64,000 nucleotides of DNA. Source: Rhodobiaceae bacterium. Lineage in GTDB: Bacteria; Pseudomonadota; Alphaproteobacteria; Rhizobiales; Tepidamorphaceae. How positions within the stretch are numbered: position 1 is the stretch's first letter; each line of letters starts with the position of its first letter. The translations under genes were made by a program, and so were the position numbers. The notes below the pieces were generated by a model. The model made no database searches, was not told where the DNA came from, and was given only the letters and a program-made list of their open reading frames with translations. The stretch covers positions 140,684 to 204,683 of the forward strand of contig JACKJK010000008.1 in assembly GCA_020637985.1 (NCBI GenBank), written 5' to 3'. This document shows positions 1-7,402 of the stretch, one piece after another.

Positions 1-20
1 GCCGCTCCAATGATCTGGAA

Positions 21-72
21 TGGATCACGTTCATGATCACGGGCCGATTCGGCCCATGATCATTGTGATCCA
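21..72. promoter_or_regulatory. Long interrupted palindrome just upstream of the TPP enzyme
   Basis: The outer arms TGGATCAC (21-28) and GTGATCCA (65-72) are exact reverse complements. Inside them ATGATCACGGGCC (33-45) pairs with GGCCCATGATCAT (51-63) with one mismatch around a 5-nt loop. The structure ends directly before the purine-rich ribosome binding site (73-80) of the gene starting at 87. It could be an operator for a dimeric repressor or an RNA hairpin affecting translation. No T-tract follows, so a terminator for an upstream gene is less likely. Confidence 0.45.
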
Positions 73-86
73 GGCGGGAGAGCTGC

Positions 87-1733
87 ATGAAGACCGGTGG
101 ACACCTGATCGTCGAGTGCCTGGAAGCGCAGGGCGTGGAGCGCATCTTCTGCGTGCCCGGCGAGAGCCATCTCGACGTGCTCGACGGCCTGCACGACAGC
201 ACAATCGAAACGATCATCGCCCGCCACGAGGGCGGCGCGGCCATGATGGCGGAGGCCGACGGCAAGATGACCGGGCGTCCGGGCGTCGCGCTCGTCACGC
301 GCGGCCCCGGCGCGACGAACGCCGCCTGCGGCATTCACGTCGCGGCGCAGGATTCAACGCCGATGGTCCTGCTCGTCGGCCAGATCGGCCGCGCGATGCG
401 TGGCCGCGAGGCCTTCCAGGAAGTCGACTACCGCGCCTTCTTCGGCTCGATGGCCAAGTGGGTCGACGAGATCGACCAGGTCGACCGCATCCCCGAAGTC
501 ATCTCGCATGCCTGGCATGTCGCCATGTCCGGACGCCCCGGTCCCGTCGTGCTGGCGCTGCCGGAGGACATGCTGCGCGAAGCAAGCGACCGCCTGGCCG
601 GCCCGCGCGTCGACGTGGCCACTCCCGCGCCCGCCCAGCCCGACATCGCCCGCGCCCTCGTCATGCTGGAGCAGGCCGAACGCCCGATCGTCATCGCCGG
701 AGGCTCGCGCTGGACGAAGACCGATGCCGCCCGGCTCGCCCGCTTCGCGGAAGCCTGGGACCTGCCCGTCGCCTGTTCCTTCCGCCGCCAGCAGCTGTTC
801 GACCCCGAACACCCGAACTACGCCGGCGACGTTGGCCTTGGCATCAATCCGGCGCTGAAGGAGCGCATCGCGAAGTCCGATCTCGTGTTGCTGATCGGCG
901 CGCGCTTTTCGGAGAACCCCAGCCAGGGCTTCACCCTGTTCGACATTCCCGCACCGCGCCAGCGGCTGATCCACGTCCATCCGGGCGCCGAGGAACTGGG
1001 CCGCGTCTACGTGCCCGACATCCCCGTGAATGCGGTGCCGGGGACTTTCCTCACCGCGATCCTTGAATCCACGCCGCAGCGGGTTGCCGGCGCGCATTGG
1101 CCGTGGGCGCGCCAGACCGTTGCCGCGCATCGCGACTATCTGGAGTGGACCGAGCGGCTGCCGGCTGGCGCCGGCAAGGTCACCATGTCGGCGACGGTCT
1201 CGCACATGCGTGAGGCGTTGCCGCGCGACACGATCCTCACCAACGGCGCCGGCAACTATGCCATCTGGCTGCACCGCTTCTATCGATACGGCGGTTTCGG
1301 CACCCAGCTCGCGCCGACCTCCGGCTCGATGGGCTACGGCCTTCCCGCCGCCGTTGCAGCCTCGCTGCGCTACCGCGACCGCACGGTCGTGTGCCTCGCC
1401 GGCGACGGCTGCTTCCAGATGACCATGGCCGAGTTCGGCACCGCCGTTCAGTCCGGCGCGCGGATGATCCTCCTCGTCTGCGACAACGCGACCTACGGCA
1501 CCATCCGCATGCACCAGGAGCGCAACTACCCCGGCCGCGCCAAGGCGACGCATCTTGCCAATCCCGATTTCGCCGCCCTTGCGCGCAGCTACGGCGCCAA
1601 CGCGATCACGGTCAGCGAAGACAGCGCGTTTCCCGACGCGCTGGCGCAGGCGCGCATCCACCCCGGCGTGACGCTCATCCACCTGCGCCTCGACCCGCGC
1701 GACCTCTCCCCGACCATGCGCCTGCCGGCGTGA
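87..1733 (+). CDS. Thiamine pyrophosphate-dependent enzyme, acetolactate synthase-like
   Basis: The 548-residue protein has the three-domain layout of the acetolactate synthase/pyruvate oxidase family: an N-terminal pyrimidine-binding domain, a central domain, and a C-terminal pyrophosphate-binding domain. The N-terminal domain carries the activating glutamate in RHEGGAAMMAEADG. The C-terminal domain has the GDG...N metal motif, starting at GDGCFQMTMAEFG and ending at CDN. The ATG at 87 follows a clear GGCGGGAG site. The true substrate cannot be read from the sequence. Biosynthetic AHAS is normally encoded beside a small regulatory subunit, which is absent here, so a catabolic decarboxylase or a sulfoacetaldehyde-type enzyme is equally possible. 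An asparaginase gene follows 29 bp downstream and is probably co-transcribed. Confidence 0.85.
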   Translation: MKTGGHLIVECLEAQGVERIFCVPGESHLDVLDGLHDSTIETIIARHEGGAAMMAEADGKMTGRPGVALVTRGPGATNAACGIHVAAQDSTPMVLLVGQIGRAMRGREAFQEVDYRAFFGSMAKWVDEIDQVDRIPEVISHAWHVAMSGRPGPVVLALPEDMLREASDRLAGPRVDVATPAPAQPDIARALVMLEQAERPIVIAGGSRWTKTDAARLARFAEAWDLPVACSFRRQQLFDPEHPNYAGDVGLGINPALKERIAKSDLVLLIGARFSENPSQGFTLFDIPAPRQRLIHVHPGAEELGRVYVPDIPVNAVPGTFLTAILESTPQRVAGAHWPWARQTVAAHRDYLEWTERLPAGAGKVTMSATVSHMREALPRDTILTNGAGNYAIWLHRFYRYGGFGTQLAPTSGSMGYGLPAAVAASLRYRDRTVVCLAGDGCFQMTMAEFGTAVQSGARMILLVCDNATYGTIRMHQERNYPGRAKATHLANPDFAALARSYGANAITVSEDSAFPDALAQARIHPGVTLIHLRLDPRDLSPTMRLPA

Positions 1734-1762
1734 CAAGCGCGGCACCAGAGGAAACTTCAGCA

Positions 1763-2788
1763 ATGCCGATCCCGGTTCTTGTCGAGTGTATCCGCGGCGG
1801 CACGGTGGAAAGCCGCCACCGCGGTTCGCTTGCCATCGCGCATGCCGACAGCGGCATCCTGCTCTCCATCGGCGCCACCGACACCCCCGTCTTTCCGCGC
1901 TCCTCGGTCAAGCTCGTCCAGGCGCTGGCGCTGGTCGAATCGGGCGCGGCCGACCGCTTCGGCTTCTCCGACTACGAACTGGCGTTGGCCTGCGCCTCGC
2001 ATGCCGGCGAGCCGCGCCACGTCGAAACCGCGCTCGGCATTCTCGACCGCGTCGGCCTTGACATCGGCGCGCTGGCTTGCGGGCCTCACTGGCCGGCACG
2101 GCCGGAACTCGTCGCCGCGATGGGGGCGTCCGGCATCGAGCCGACGCGCGCCCACAACAATTGCTCCGGCAAGCACTCCGGCATGCTTGCCTTCGCCGTG
2201 CACGCGGGGTTGGATCCTGCCGGCTACGAACGCCGCGACCACCCCGTGCAGCAGCGCATCGGCGGCATCATGACCGATGTCTTCCTCACCGACATGGGCG
2301 ACGTGCCCTGCGGTGTCGACGGCTGCTCCTTGCCCACGCTCGGCGTCTCGCTGTCGGCACTGGCGCGCGGCTTTGCCCGGCTCACCGGCGATGCCGCGAT
2401 CGCGGTCGAACGCCGCGCCGCCGCGGACCGCCTGATGCGCGCCTGCATGAGCCAGCCGCATGCCGTCGGCGGTGTTGGCAAGTTCGATACCGAGGTCATG
2501 CAGGCGTTCGGCGGGCGTGTCTTCACCAAGATCGGCGCCGAGGGCGTGCATGTCGTCGTCTTCCCGCACCTGAAGATTGCCGCCGCCGTGAAGATCGACG
2601 ATGGCGCCGCGCGCGCATCGGAAGTCGTCGCGGCTGCGATTGTCGCGCGTTTCGCGGTAGAGAGCGCAGAGGACGACTCGGCGATCGCCGCGCGCGTCTG
2701 CCCGCCGCTGCACAACGCGGCGGGCATCGAGGTGGGCCGCCTGCAACCGGTTGCCGCGCTCGTCAACGCGCTGGCGACCTTCGGGTAG
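1763..2788 (+). CDS. L-asparaginase, type II/ReAV-like (PF06089 family)
   Basis: This 341-residue protein matches the asparaginase family typified by the Rhizobium etli inducible enzyme ReAV, which is unrelated to E. coli AnsA/AnsB. It would hydrolyse asparagine to aspartate and ammonia. The family's Ser-x-x-Lys element is present in FPRSSVKLVQ near residue 50. The metal-site element is in NNCSGKHSG near residues 132-140 (Cys and Lys). A further cysteine sits in MGDVPCGVDGCSLP. No signal peptide is seen, so it is cytoplasmic. The start at 1763 is the first ATG after the upstream stop and matches the family N-terminus (PVLVECIRGG). Confidence 0.88.
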   Translation: MPIPVLVECIRGGTVESRHRGSLAIAHADSGILLSIGATDTPVFPRSSVKLVQALALVESGAADRFGFSDYELALACASHAGEPRHVETALGILDRVGLDIGALACGPHWPARPELVAAMGASGIEPTRAHNNCSGKHSGMLAFAVHAGLDPAGYERRDHPVQQRIGGIMTDVFLTDMGDVPCGVDGCSLPTLGVSLSALARGFARLTGDAAIAVERRAAADRLMRACMSQPHAVGGVGKFDTEVMQAFGGRVFTKIGAEGVHVVVFPHLKIAAAVKIDDGAARASEVVAAAIVARFAVESAEDDSAIAARVCPPLHNAAGIEVGRLQPVAALVNALATFG

Positions 2789-2789
2789 C

Positions 2790-3044
2790 GCATCATCCGA
2801 CCGGAGCGCAGCGAGGATCGACAAGATGATGCGTGCAGGAGAGCATCATCCGACCGGAGCGCGGCGAGGATCGACAAGATGATGCGTGCAGGAGAGCATC
2901 ATCCGACCGGAGCGCAGCGAGGATCGACAAGATGATGCGTGCAGGAGAGCATCATCCGACCGGAGCGCGGCGAGGATCGACAAGATGATGCGTGCAGGAG
3001 AGCATCATCCGACCGGAGCGCGGCGAGGATCGAAAAGATGATGC
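2790..3044. repeat. 53-bp tandem repeat, five copies, each with an 8-bp inverted repeat
   Basis: The element GCATCATC recurs at 2790, 2843, 2896, 2949 and 3002, exactly 53 bp apart. Each copy also contains GATGATGC, its perfect reverse complement, about 27 nt later, so every unit can fold into a hairpin. Units 1 and 3 read GCGCAGCGAGG while 2, 4 and 5 read GCGCGGCGAGG, which suggests duplication of a 106-bp dimer. The last copy diverges after GATGATGC. The array lies between the stop codons of two convergent genes, asparaginase and cytochrome c. Confidence 0.95.
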
Positions 3045-3057
3045 GGGAAACCGCGCG

Positions 3058-3444
3058 TCACTTCTTCAGCGTCCGCGCGAAGGAGACGATCGCGTCGACA
3101 TCGGACAGCTTCAGGTCCACCGGTGCGGCAACATACGGCTGCTCGAGCGGCGGCGCGATGCCTTCCATGCGGACCACCGCCGGGTGCGGGCGGCGGGTGT
3201 AGAAGGTCGAGAACCGCTCCTCCCAGCCGGGAATCGCGTTCACCAGCAACGGAAACGACGGCGTCGAGGAAATGCCGCCCATCGTGTTGAAATCGCCGAT
3301 CACGTGACAGCGGCTGCAATGCGCCTGCGCGATCTCGCGCCCGCGCGCGGCGAGGTCTTCGGCGTTGGCGGTGGCGCCCGCGCCGGCCCACACTGCCGGA
3401 ACCAGAACCAAACCCGCTGCAAGGTGTTTGAAAGCTGCCTTCAT
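3058..3444 (-). CDS. Small periplasmic c-type cytochrome
   Basis: The 128-residue product begins with a signal peptide (MKAAFKHLAAG, ending near ATANA-ED) and carries one heme-binding motif, CSRCH. Methionines in NTMGG and RMEGIAP are candidate axial ligands. It is therefore an exported monoheme cytochrome c of class I size. The reading frame is open 15 codons further upstream, but that part lacks signal-peptide character, so I place the start at 3444. It is transcribed toward the 53-bp repeat array. No redox partner gene lies next to it, so the electron-transfer chain it serves is unknown. Confidence 0.82.
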   Translation of the reverse strand: MKAAFKHLAAGLVLVPAVWAGAGATANAEDLAARGREIAQAHCSRCHVIGDFNTMGGISSTPSFPLLVNAIPGWEERFSTFYTRRPHPAVVRMEGIAPPLEQPYVAAPVDLKLSDVDAIVSFARTLKK

Positions 3445-3586
3445 GCCAGCAAGGCTAGCGGAAGTCGCGCCGCCCTGCCAACCGGCCACCTGCAGCCTCG
3501 TCCGGCTTGGGGTTCCACCGTGCGCCCTTGCACCCCGATAGCCGCGGCTTCATTGTCGCTGCAGGTCGAAGCAATGGGGGCCCGTG

Positions 3587-4177
3587 ATGCGACGTTCAGC
3601 CGGGACTGTGTTGGCGCTCGCGCTGGCGTTCGCTTTTCACGTACAGGCGAGTGATCCGGCCGCCGACGAGCCGACCGCCCGCGAACTCGACGCCGAGGAG
3701 ATCGTGCCTGCGTTGTTCGATGTCGCGTCCGGCATCGTCTATCGCTCACCCGGCGCGATGGACCTGCTGCTGGAGGATGGGTCCGGCGTGACTGCCAACG
3801 ATGTCGCGGTCGTCCTCGTCGCGCCCCCCGGCACCACGCTGGCGCAGTTCCTCGACGCAGCATCTGCTCAGCCCCCGCTCACCGGCGACAGGCCGTGGTT
3901 CGCCATGGTCTCGATGGAGGCCGGCGAAGTCCTCTATTCGCAGCTGGCCAACTGCGGCCGGGACACACTGGCAAACGGCATCGTCTGCCTCGTCCCGGAC
4001 GACGGCGGCTCCTTCCACCTGTCGCGCGCCGACGCGCCGGACACGCTTCGGCTGTCGTCCATCGGCGGCTTCAGCGTCAGCGATGATCCATTGTCCGGCG
4101 GCGAAGCGGAAAGCCTGCGGCTCGCGGCACCGCAGGGTGCGCCTTTGGTCCTCCACCTGCCGCTGTTCACCTACTGA
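3587..4177 (+). CDS. Uncharacterised exported protein
   Basis: I do not recognise a family for this 196-residue protein. A short signal peptide (MRRSAGTVLALALAFAFHVQA) precedes an acidic mature domain with predicted beta-rich stretches and a pair of cysteines (NCGRD and IVCLV) that could form a disulfide. A GTG at 3584 directly precedes the ATG at 3587; the ATG is preferred because GGGGG lies about 6 nt upstream. The gene stands alone between the divergent cytochrome c and the convergent VWA gene. The likely location is the periplasm. Confidence 0.6.
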   Translation: MRRSAGTVLALALAFAFHVQASDPAADEPTARELDAEEIVPALFDVASGIVYRSPGAMDLLLEDGSGVTANDVAVVLVAPPGTTLAQFLDAASAQPPLTGDRPWFAMVSMEAGEVLYSQLANCGRDTLANGIVCLVPDDGGSFHLSRADAPDTLRLSSIGGFSVSDDPLSGGEAESLRLAAPQGAPLVLHLPLFTY

Positions 4178-4195
4178 GCCGGCCGGCGATGCACG

Positions 4196-4225
4196 AAAAA
4201 ACCCGGCCCCCTTGCGAGGGCCGGG
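4196..4225 (-). terminator. Rho-independent terminator for the VWA gene
   Basis: Read on the minus strand, a perfect 8-bp GC stem (CCCGGCCC at 4202-4209 pairing with GGGCCGGG at 4218-4225) is followed by six T residues (the A-run at 4196-4201). It lies 25 bp beyond the stop codon of the minus-strand VWA protein gene. It also sits 18 bp after the end of the convergent plus-strand gene, but the T-run orientation favours the minus strand. Confidence 0.85.
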
Positions 4226-4250
4226 CGATGGCCGATGGCGACGCAACGCT

Positions 4251-5894
4251 CTACTGAACCTTGAGCACCAGCCGCTTGCCCTTGGTCAGCTTCACTGGGA
4301 CCTGCTGGCCCTCCACGTCGAGCGTGTAGGTGCCGGGCGGGAAGGGAATGTCGTTGGTGCCCGACGTCAGCTTCAACACGTCCTTTCCGGCGCTGTCGCG
4401 CAGCATGTAGTAGAAGCTGCCGTCCTTCTCGATCTTCAGCCGGCCAGGCTTGAGTTCCAGCGTCTCGCCTTCCTTCAGCGCGATGCCGGTCCACGCTGCC
4501 TCGCCAAACAACACCGTGTAGGTGCCCGCCGGCAGCGGCATGTCGGCATGGCCCGAGGTCAGCTTCTCGACCGCCTTGCCGGTCTTCTCGTCGATGACGA
4601 CGTTATAATAAGGGTCGGCCATTGCGAGCCGCGCCGGCGTCAGCACCGTCGTCTCGCCTTCCTTCAGGTCGACCCGCCACAGCGCGCCGTCGCCGAACTG
4701 CACGTCGTAGGTGCCGGGCGGCAGCGGCTGTTCCGGTGTGCCGTCGGTCAACTTGATGAGCTCCGCGCCGCTCTCGGGGTCGAGCACCTCGTTGTAGTAC
4801 GGCCCCTCGATGCGCAGCCGCGCCGGGGTGAGCACGGTGGTCTCGCCCTCGCGGACCTCGATGCCGCGCCACAGCGCGGCGCCGAACGCCACGTCGTAGC
4901 GCCCGGCGAGCACCGGGAATTCGCTGTGGCCGTCGGTCGCCTTCTCGACCTGCGCGCCGGTCTCGGGATCGAGCACCTCGGTGTAGTAGGGACCCTCGAT
5001 CTTCAGCCGGCCCGGCGTCAGCACGGTGCGTTCGCCGCCGGTGACCTCGACGCTCTTCAACCACATGTTGTCGCCGAACTGCACGTTGTAGATGCCCGGT
5101 GGCAGGCTCGCGACCGGGTTGGAGTCGGTGATCTTGGCGACCTGCTCGCCGGTCTCCGCGTCGACGACCTCGTTGTAGTAGGGGCCGACGATCTCCAGTT
5201 CGCCGGGGATCGTCTTCGGCACCGTGATGACGACCACCTCGTCTTCCGGTTCGGCTTTCGCCGCTTCCACCAACCCCTCGGCGAGGTCGGCGGCCGAGGC
5301 CGCATCGAAATACTGTCCGCGCCCGGCCCTGGCGATGCACTGCAACTGGCTGCGCGCCTGGTAGTCGACGTCGAAGCCGATGGCGTGGATGGTCAGTTCG
5401 GCGTCGGCCTCGGCAAGCTTCTTCGCCAGCAGGCAGGGATCGCCCTCGCAGGTTTCCTTGCCGTCGGAGACGAGCACGATGACGCGTTTGCCCGGCTCGC
5501 CCTTCAGGTCGTCTGCGGCAAGCCCGAGCACGTAGGTGATCGGCGTGTAGCCCTGCGCCTTTAGCCCGTCGGAGTTCGAGGTGACCGCGCCGCGCACGGC
5601 GTCGGCGGTGCCGAAGGGAACCAGCAGCTGGGTATCCTCGCAATTGTGCTCGCTGCGGTGCGACTGGTGCCCGTAGGCGCGGAACGATAGCCGCGTGTCG
5701 CCCGGCATCGCCGCGGTCAGCTCGTGCACGGCGGCCTTCGCTGCATCGATCTTTGCGGTTCCGTCGCCCAGCCGCCCGTTCATGCTGCCGGACGCGTCCA
5801 GCACCAGCGCAACGCTGCGCTCGGCAGCATGCGAAACGGATGCGGTGGAAACGAGCGCGGTCGTTGCAAGGCTCACAATGGTGCGCAGAAACAT
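4251..5894 (-). CDS. Exported VWA-domain protein with five C-terminal ~63-residue repeats
   Basis: The 547-residue protein has a signal peptide (MFLRTIVSLATTALVSTASVS) and a von Willebrand factor A domain at about residues 25-215. The complete MIDAS is present: DASGSM, then the Thr of GYTPITYVLG, then VSDGKE. Cysteine pairs in the domain suggest disulfides in the periplasm. After a short acidic linker, five tandem repeats of about 63 residues follow, each built around PYYNEVLDPETGA, a LPPGTYDVQFG-type core and a final TTVLTPxRL. Repeats 1-4 are close copies and the fifth is diverged. The repeats look like small beta-sandwich modules. The ligand is unknown; a role in metal-dependent adhesion at the envelope is inference. 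Confidence 0.8.
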   Translation of the reverse strand: MFLRTIVSLATTALVSTASVSHAAERSVALVLDASGSMNGRLGDGTAKIDAAKAAVHELTAAMPGDTRLSFRAYGHQSHRSEHNCEDTQLLVPFGTADAVRGAVTSNSDGLKAQGYTPITYVLGLAADDLKGEPGKRVIVLVSDGKETCEGDPCLLAKKLAEADAELTIHAIGFDVDYQARSQLQCIARAGRGQYFDAASAADLAEGLVEAAKAEPEDEVVVITVPKTIPGELEIVGPYYNEVVDAETGEQVAKITDSNPVASLPPGIYNVQFGDNMWLKSVEVTGGERTVLTPGRLKIEGPYYTEVLDPETGAQVEKATDGHSEFPVLAGRYDVAFGAALWRGIEVREGETTVLTPARLRIEGPYYNEVLDPESGAELIKLTDGTPEQPLPPGTYDVQFGDGALWRVDLKEGETTVLTPARLAMADPYYNVVIDEKTGKAVEKLTSGHADMPLPAGTYTVLFGEAAWTGIALKEGETLELKPGRLKIEKDGSFYYMLRDSAGKDVLKLTSGTNDIPFPPGTYTLDVEGQQVPVKLTKGKRLVLKVQ

Positions 5895-6115
5895 GACGTG
5901 TTGCCTCTCTGTGTCTCCCGGCTTGCCGCCGGTGTGCCGTTAGGGATGGGTATTCGTGCGCGCCGCCGCAACCTTTGCTGGCCTTTACCACTGGCGCGAT
6001 GGTTAGCGGCGCATTACCCCCATGCGCGCATGCCCGTTGCCGTGACGGTTGCAAAACCGTATTTTGCAGCGCAACAGGCATTCGCTGCCGAATGCGCAAG
6101 ACCGGGAGAAACGCC

Positions 6116-7282
6116 ATGACCGCATGCATCGTCGGCTGGGCCCATACGCCCTTCGGCAAGCAGGATGCCGAAACCGTCGAGGGACTGATCGTCCGTGTCG
6201 CCAACGCCGCGCTCGAGGATGCCGGCATCGGCCCCGATGACGTCGACGAGATTGTGCTAGGGCACTTCAACGCCGGCTTCTCGGCGCAGGATTTCACCGC
6301 TGCCCTCGTGCTGCAGGCCGACGACAAGCTGCGCTTCAAGCCGGCGACGCGCGTCGAGAACGCCTGCGCCACCGGCTCCGCCGCCGTCCACCAGGGCATC
6401 CGCGCGATCCGCGCGAACGCCGCGCGCGTCGTGCTCGTGGTTGGCGTCGAGCAGATGACGCGCACCCCCGGCCCGGAGATCGGCGAGATCCTCAAGAAGG
6501 CATCCTACATCGCCGAGGACGGCGATATCCCGGGCGGCTTCGCCGGCATCTTCGGCGTCATCGCCGACAAGTATTTCCAGCGCCACGGCGACCAGTCCGA
6601 CGCGCTCGCCATGATCGCCGCGAAGAACCACAGGAACGGCGTCCACAACCCCTACGCCCAGATGCGCAAGGACCTCGGCTTCGATTTCTGCCGCGCCGAG
6701 AGCGACAAGAACCCGAAGGTCGCCGGCCCCCTCAAGCGCACCGACTGCTCGCTGGTCTCCGATGGCGCGGCCGCGCTCGTGCTGACCGACGTGAATACTG
6801 CGCTCGGCATGAAGCGGGCGGTCGCCTTCCGTGCCGCCGCCCATGTGCAGGACTTCCTGCCGATGTCGAAGCGCGACATCCTCAAGTTCGACGGTTGCGC
6901 GCAGGCCTGGGCAAAGGCGCTGAAGCAGGCCGGCGTGACGCTCGACGATCTGTCCTTCGTCGAGACCCACGACTGTTTCACCATTGCCGAACTGATCGAG
7001 TACGAGGCGATGGGTCTTGCGGGCGAGGGCAGGGGCGCCGACGTCATCCGCGACGGCATCACCGCGATCGACGGCAAGCTGCCGGTCAATCCCTCAGGCG
7101 GATTGAAGTCGAAAGGCCACCCGATCGGCGCCACCGGCGTCTCGATGCACGTGCTGACCTCGATGCAGCTCACCGGCGAGGCCGGCGACATGCAGCTCAG
7201 CGCGCCGAAAATCGGCGGCATCTTCAACATGGGCGGCGCCGCGGTCGCCAACTACTGCTCGATCCTCGAACGGATCAGGTAG
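6116..7282 (+). CDS. Thiolase-family protein (SCP-x/acetyl-CoA acetyltransferase type)
   Basis: The 388-residue protein contains the thiolase nucleophile cysteine in ENACATGSAAV (near residue 85) and the C-terminal GHPIGATG motif. It also has ETHDCFTIAE, an element typical of the SCP-x/lipid-transfer subgroup rather than of PhaA/FadA thiolases. It probably condenses or cleaves an acyl-CoA, but the substrate cannot be assigned. The start at 6116 follows a GGGAGA site and gives the usual thiolase N-terminus (TACIVGWAHTPFG). It is monocistronic; a pair of palindromic repeats follows the stop codon at once. Confidence 0.85.
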   Translation: MTACIVGWAHTPFGKQDAETVEGLIVRVANAALEDAGIGPDDVDEIVLGHFNAGFSAQDFTAALVLQADDKLRFKPATRVENACATGSAAVHQGIRAIRANAARVVLVVGVEQMTRTPGPEIGEILKKASYIAEDGDIPGGFAGIFGVIADKYFQRHGDQSDALAMIAAKNHRNGVHNPYAQMRKDLGFDFCRAESDKNPKVAGPLKRTDCSLVSDGAAALVLTDVNTALGMKRAVAFRAAAHVQDFLPMSKRDILKFDGCAQAWAKALKQAGVTLDDLSFVETHDCFTIAELIEYEAMGLAGEGRGADVIRDGITAIDGKLPVNPSGGLKSKGHPIGATGVSMHVLTSMQLTGEAGDMQLSAPKIGGIFNMGGAAVANYCSILERIR

Positions 7283-7284
7283 CC

Positions 7285-7386
7285 GCATGATCCCGAAAAG
7301 TTGCAGACTTTTCGGACAAGATCATGCGCAATCGGGAAAGCCCGCAGATCTGCGAAAAGTTGCAGACTTTTCGGACGAGATCATGC
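7285..7386. repeat. Two copies of a rhizobial palindromic intergenic repeat
   Basis: The first copy (7285-7327) has outer arms GCATGATC and GATCATGC and an inner CGAAAAGT...ACTTTTCG stem. A second, partial copy (about 7347-7386) repeats GCGAAAAGTTGCAGACTTTTCGG-like sequence and ends in GATCATGC. This kind of GCATGATC/CGAAAAG palindrome is widespread between genes in rhizobia. It sits between the convergent thiolase and TAT-repeat genes and may act as a bidirectional transcription stop or mRNA-end stabiliser. Confidence 0.85.
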
Positions 7387-7402
7387 GCGGAAATGAGGCA
7401 AG

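Noticed and set aside
2790..3044. Possible CRISPR array
   Set aside because: The units are directly adjacent 53-bp tandem copies with no unique spacers, and no cas gene is near.
3801..5564. Plus-strand open frame of nearly 590 codons opposite the VWA gene
   Set aside because: Shadow of the minus-strand VWA protein. Its own repetitive look (several similar VxDLQPAR stretches) is created by the five protein repeats on the other strand.
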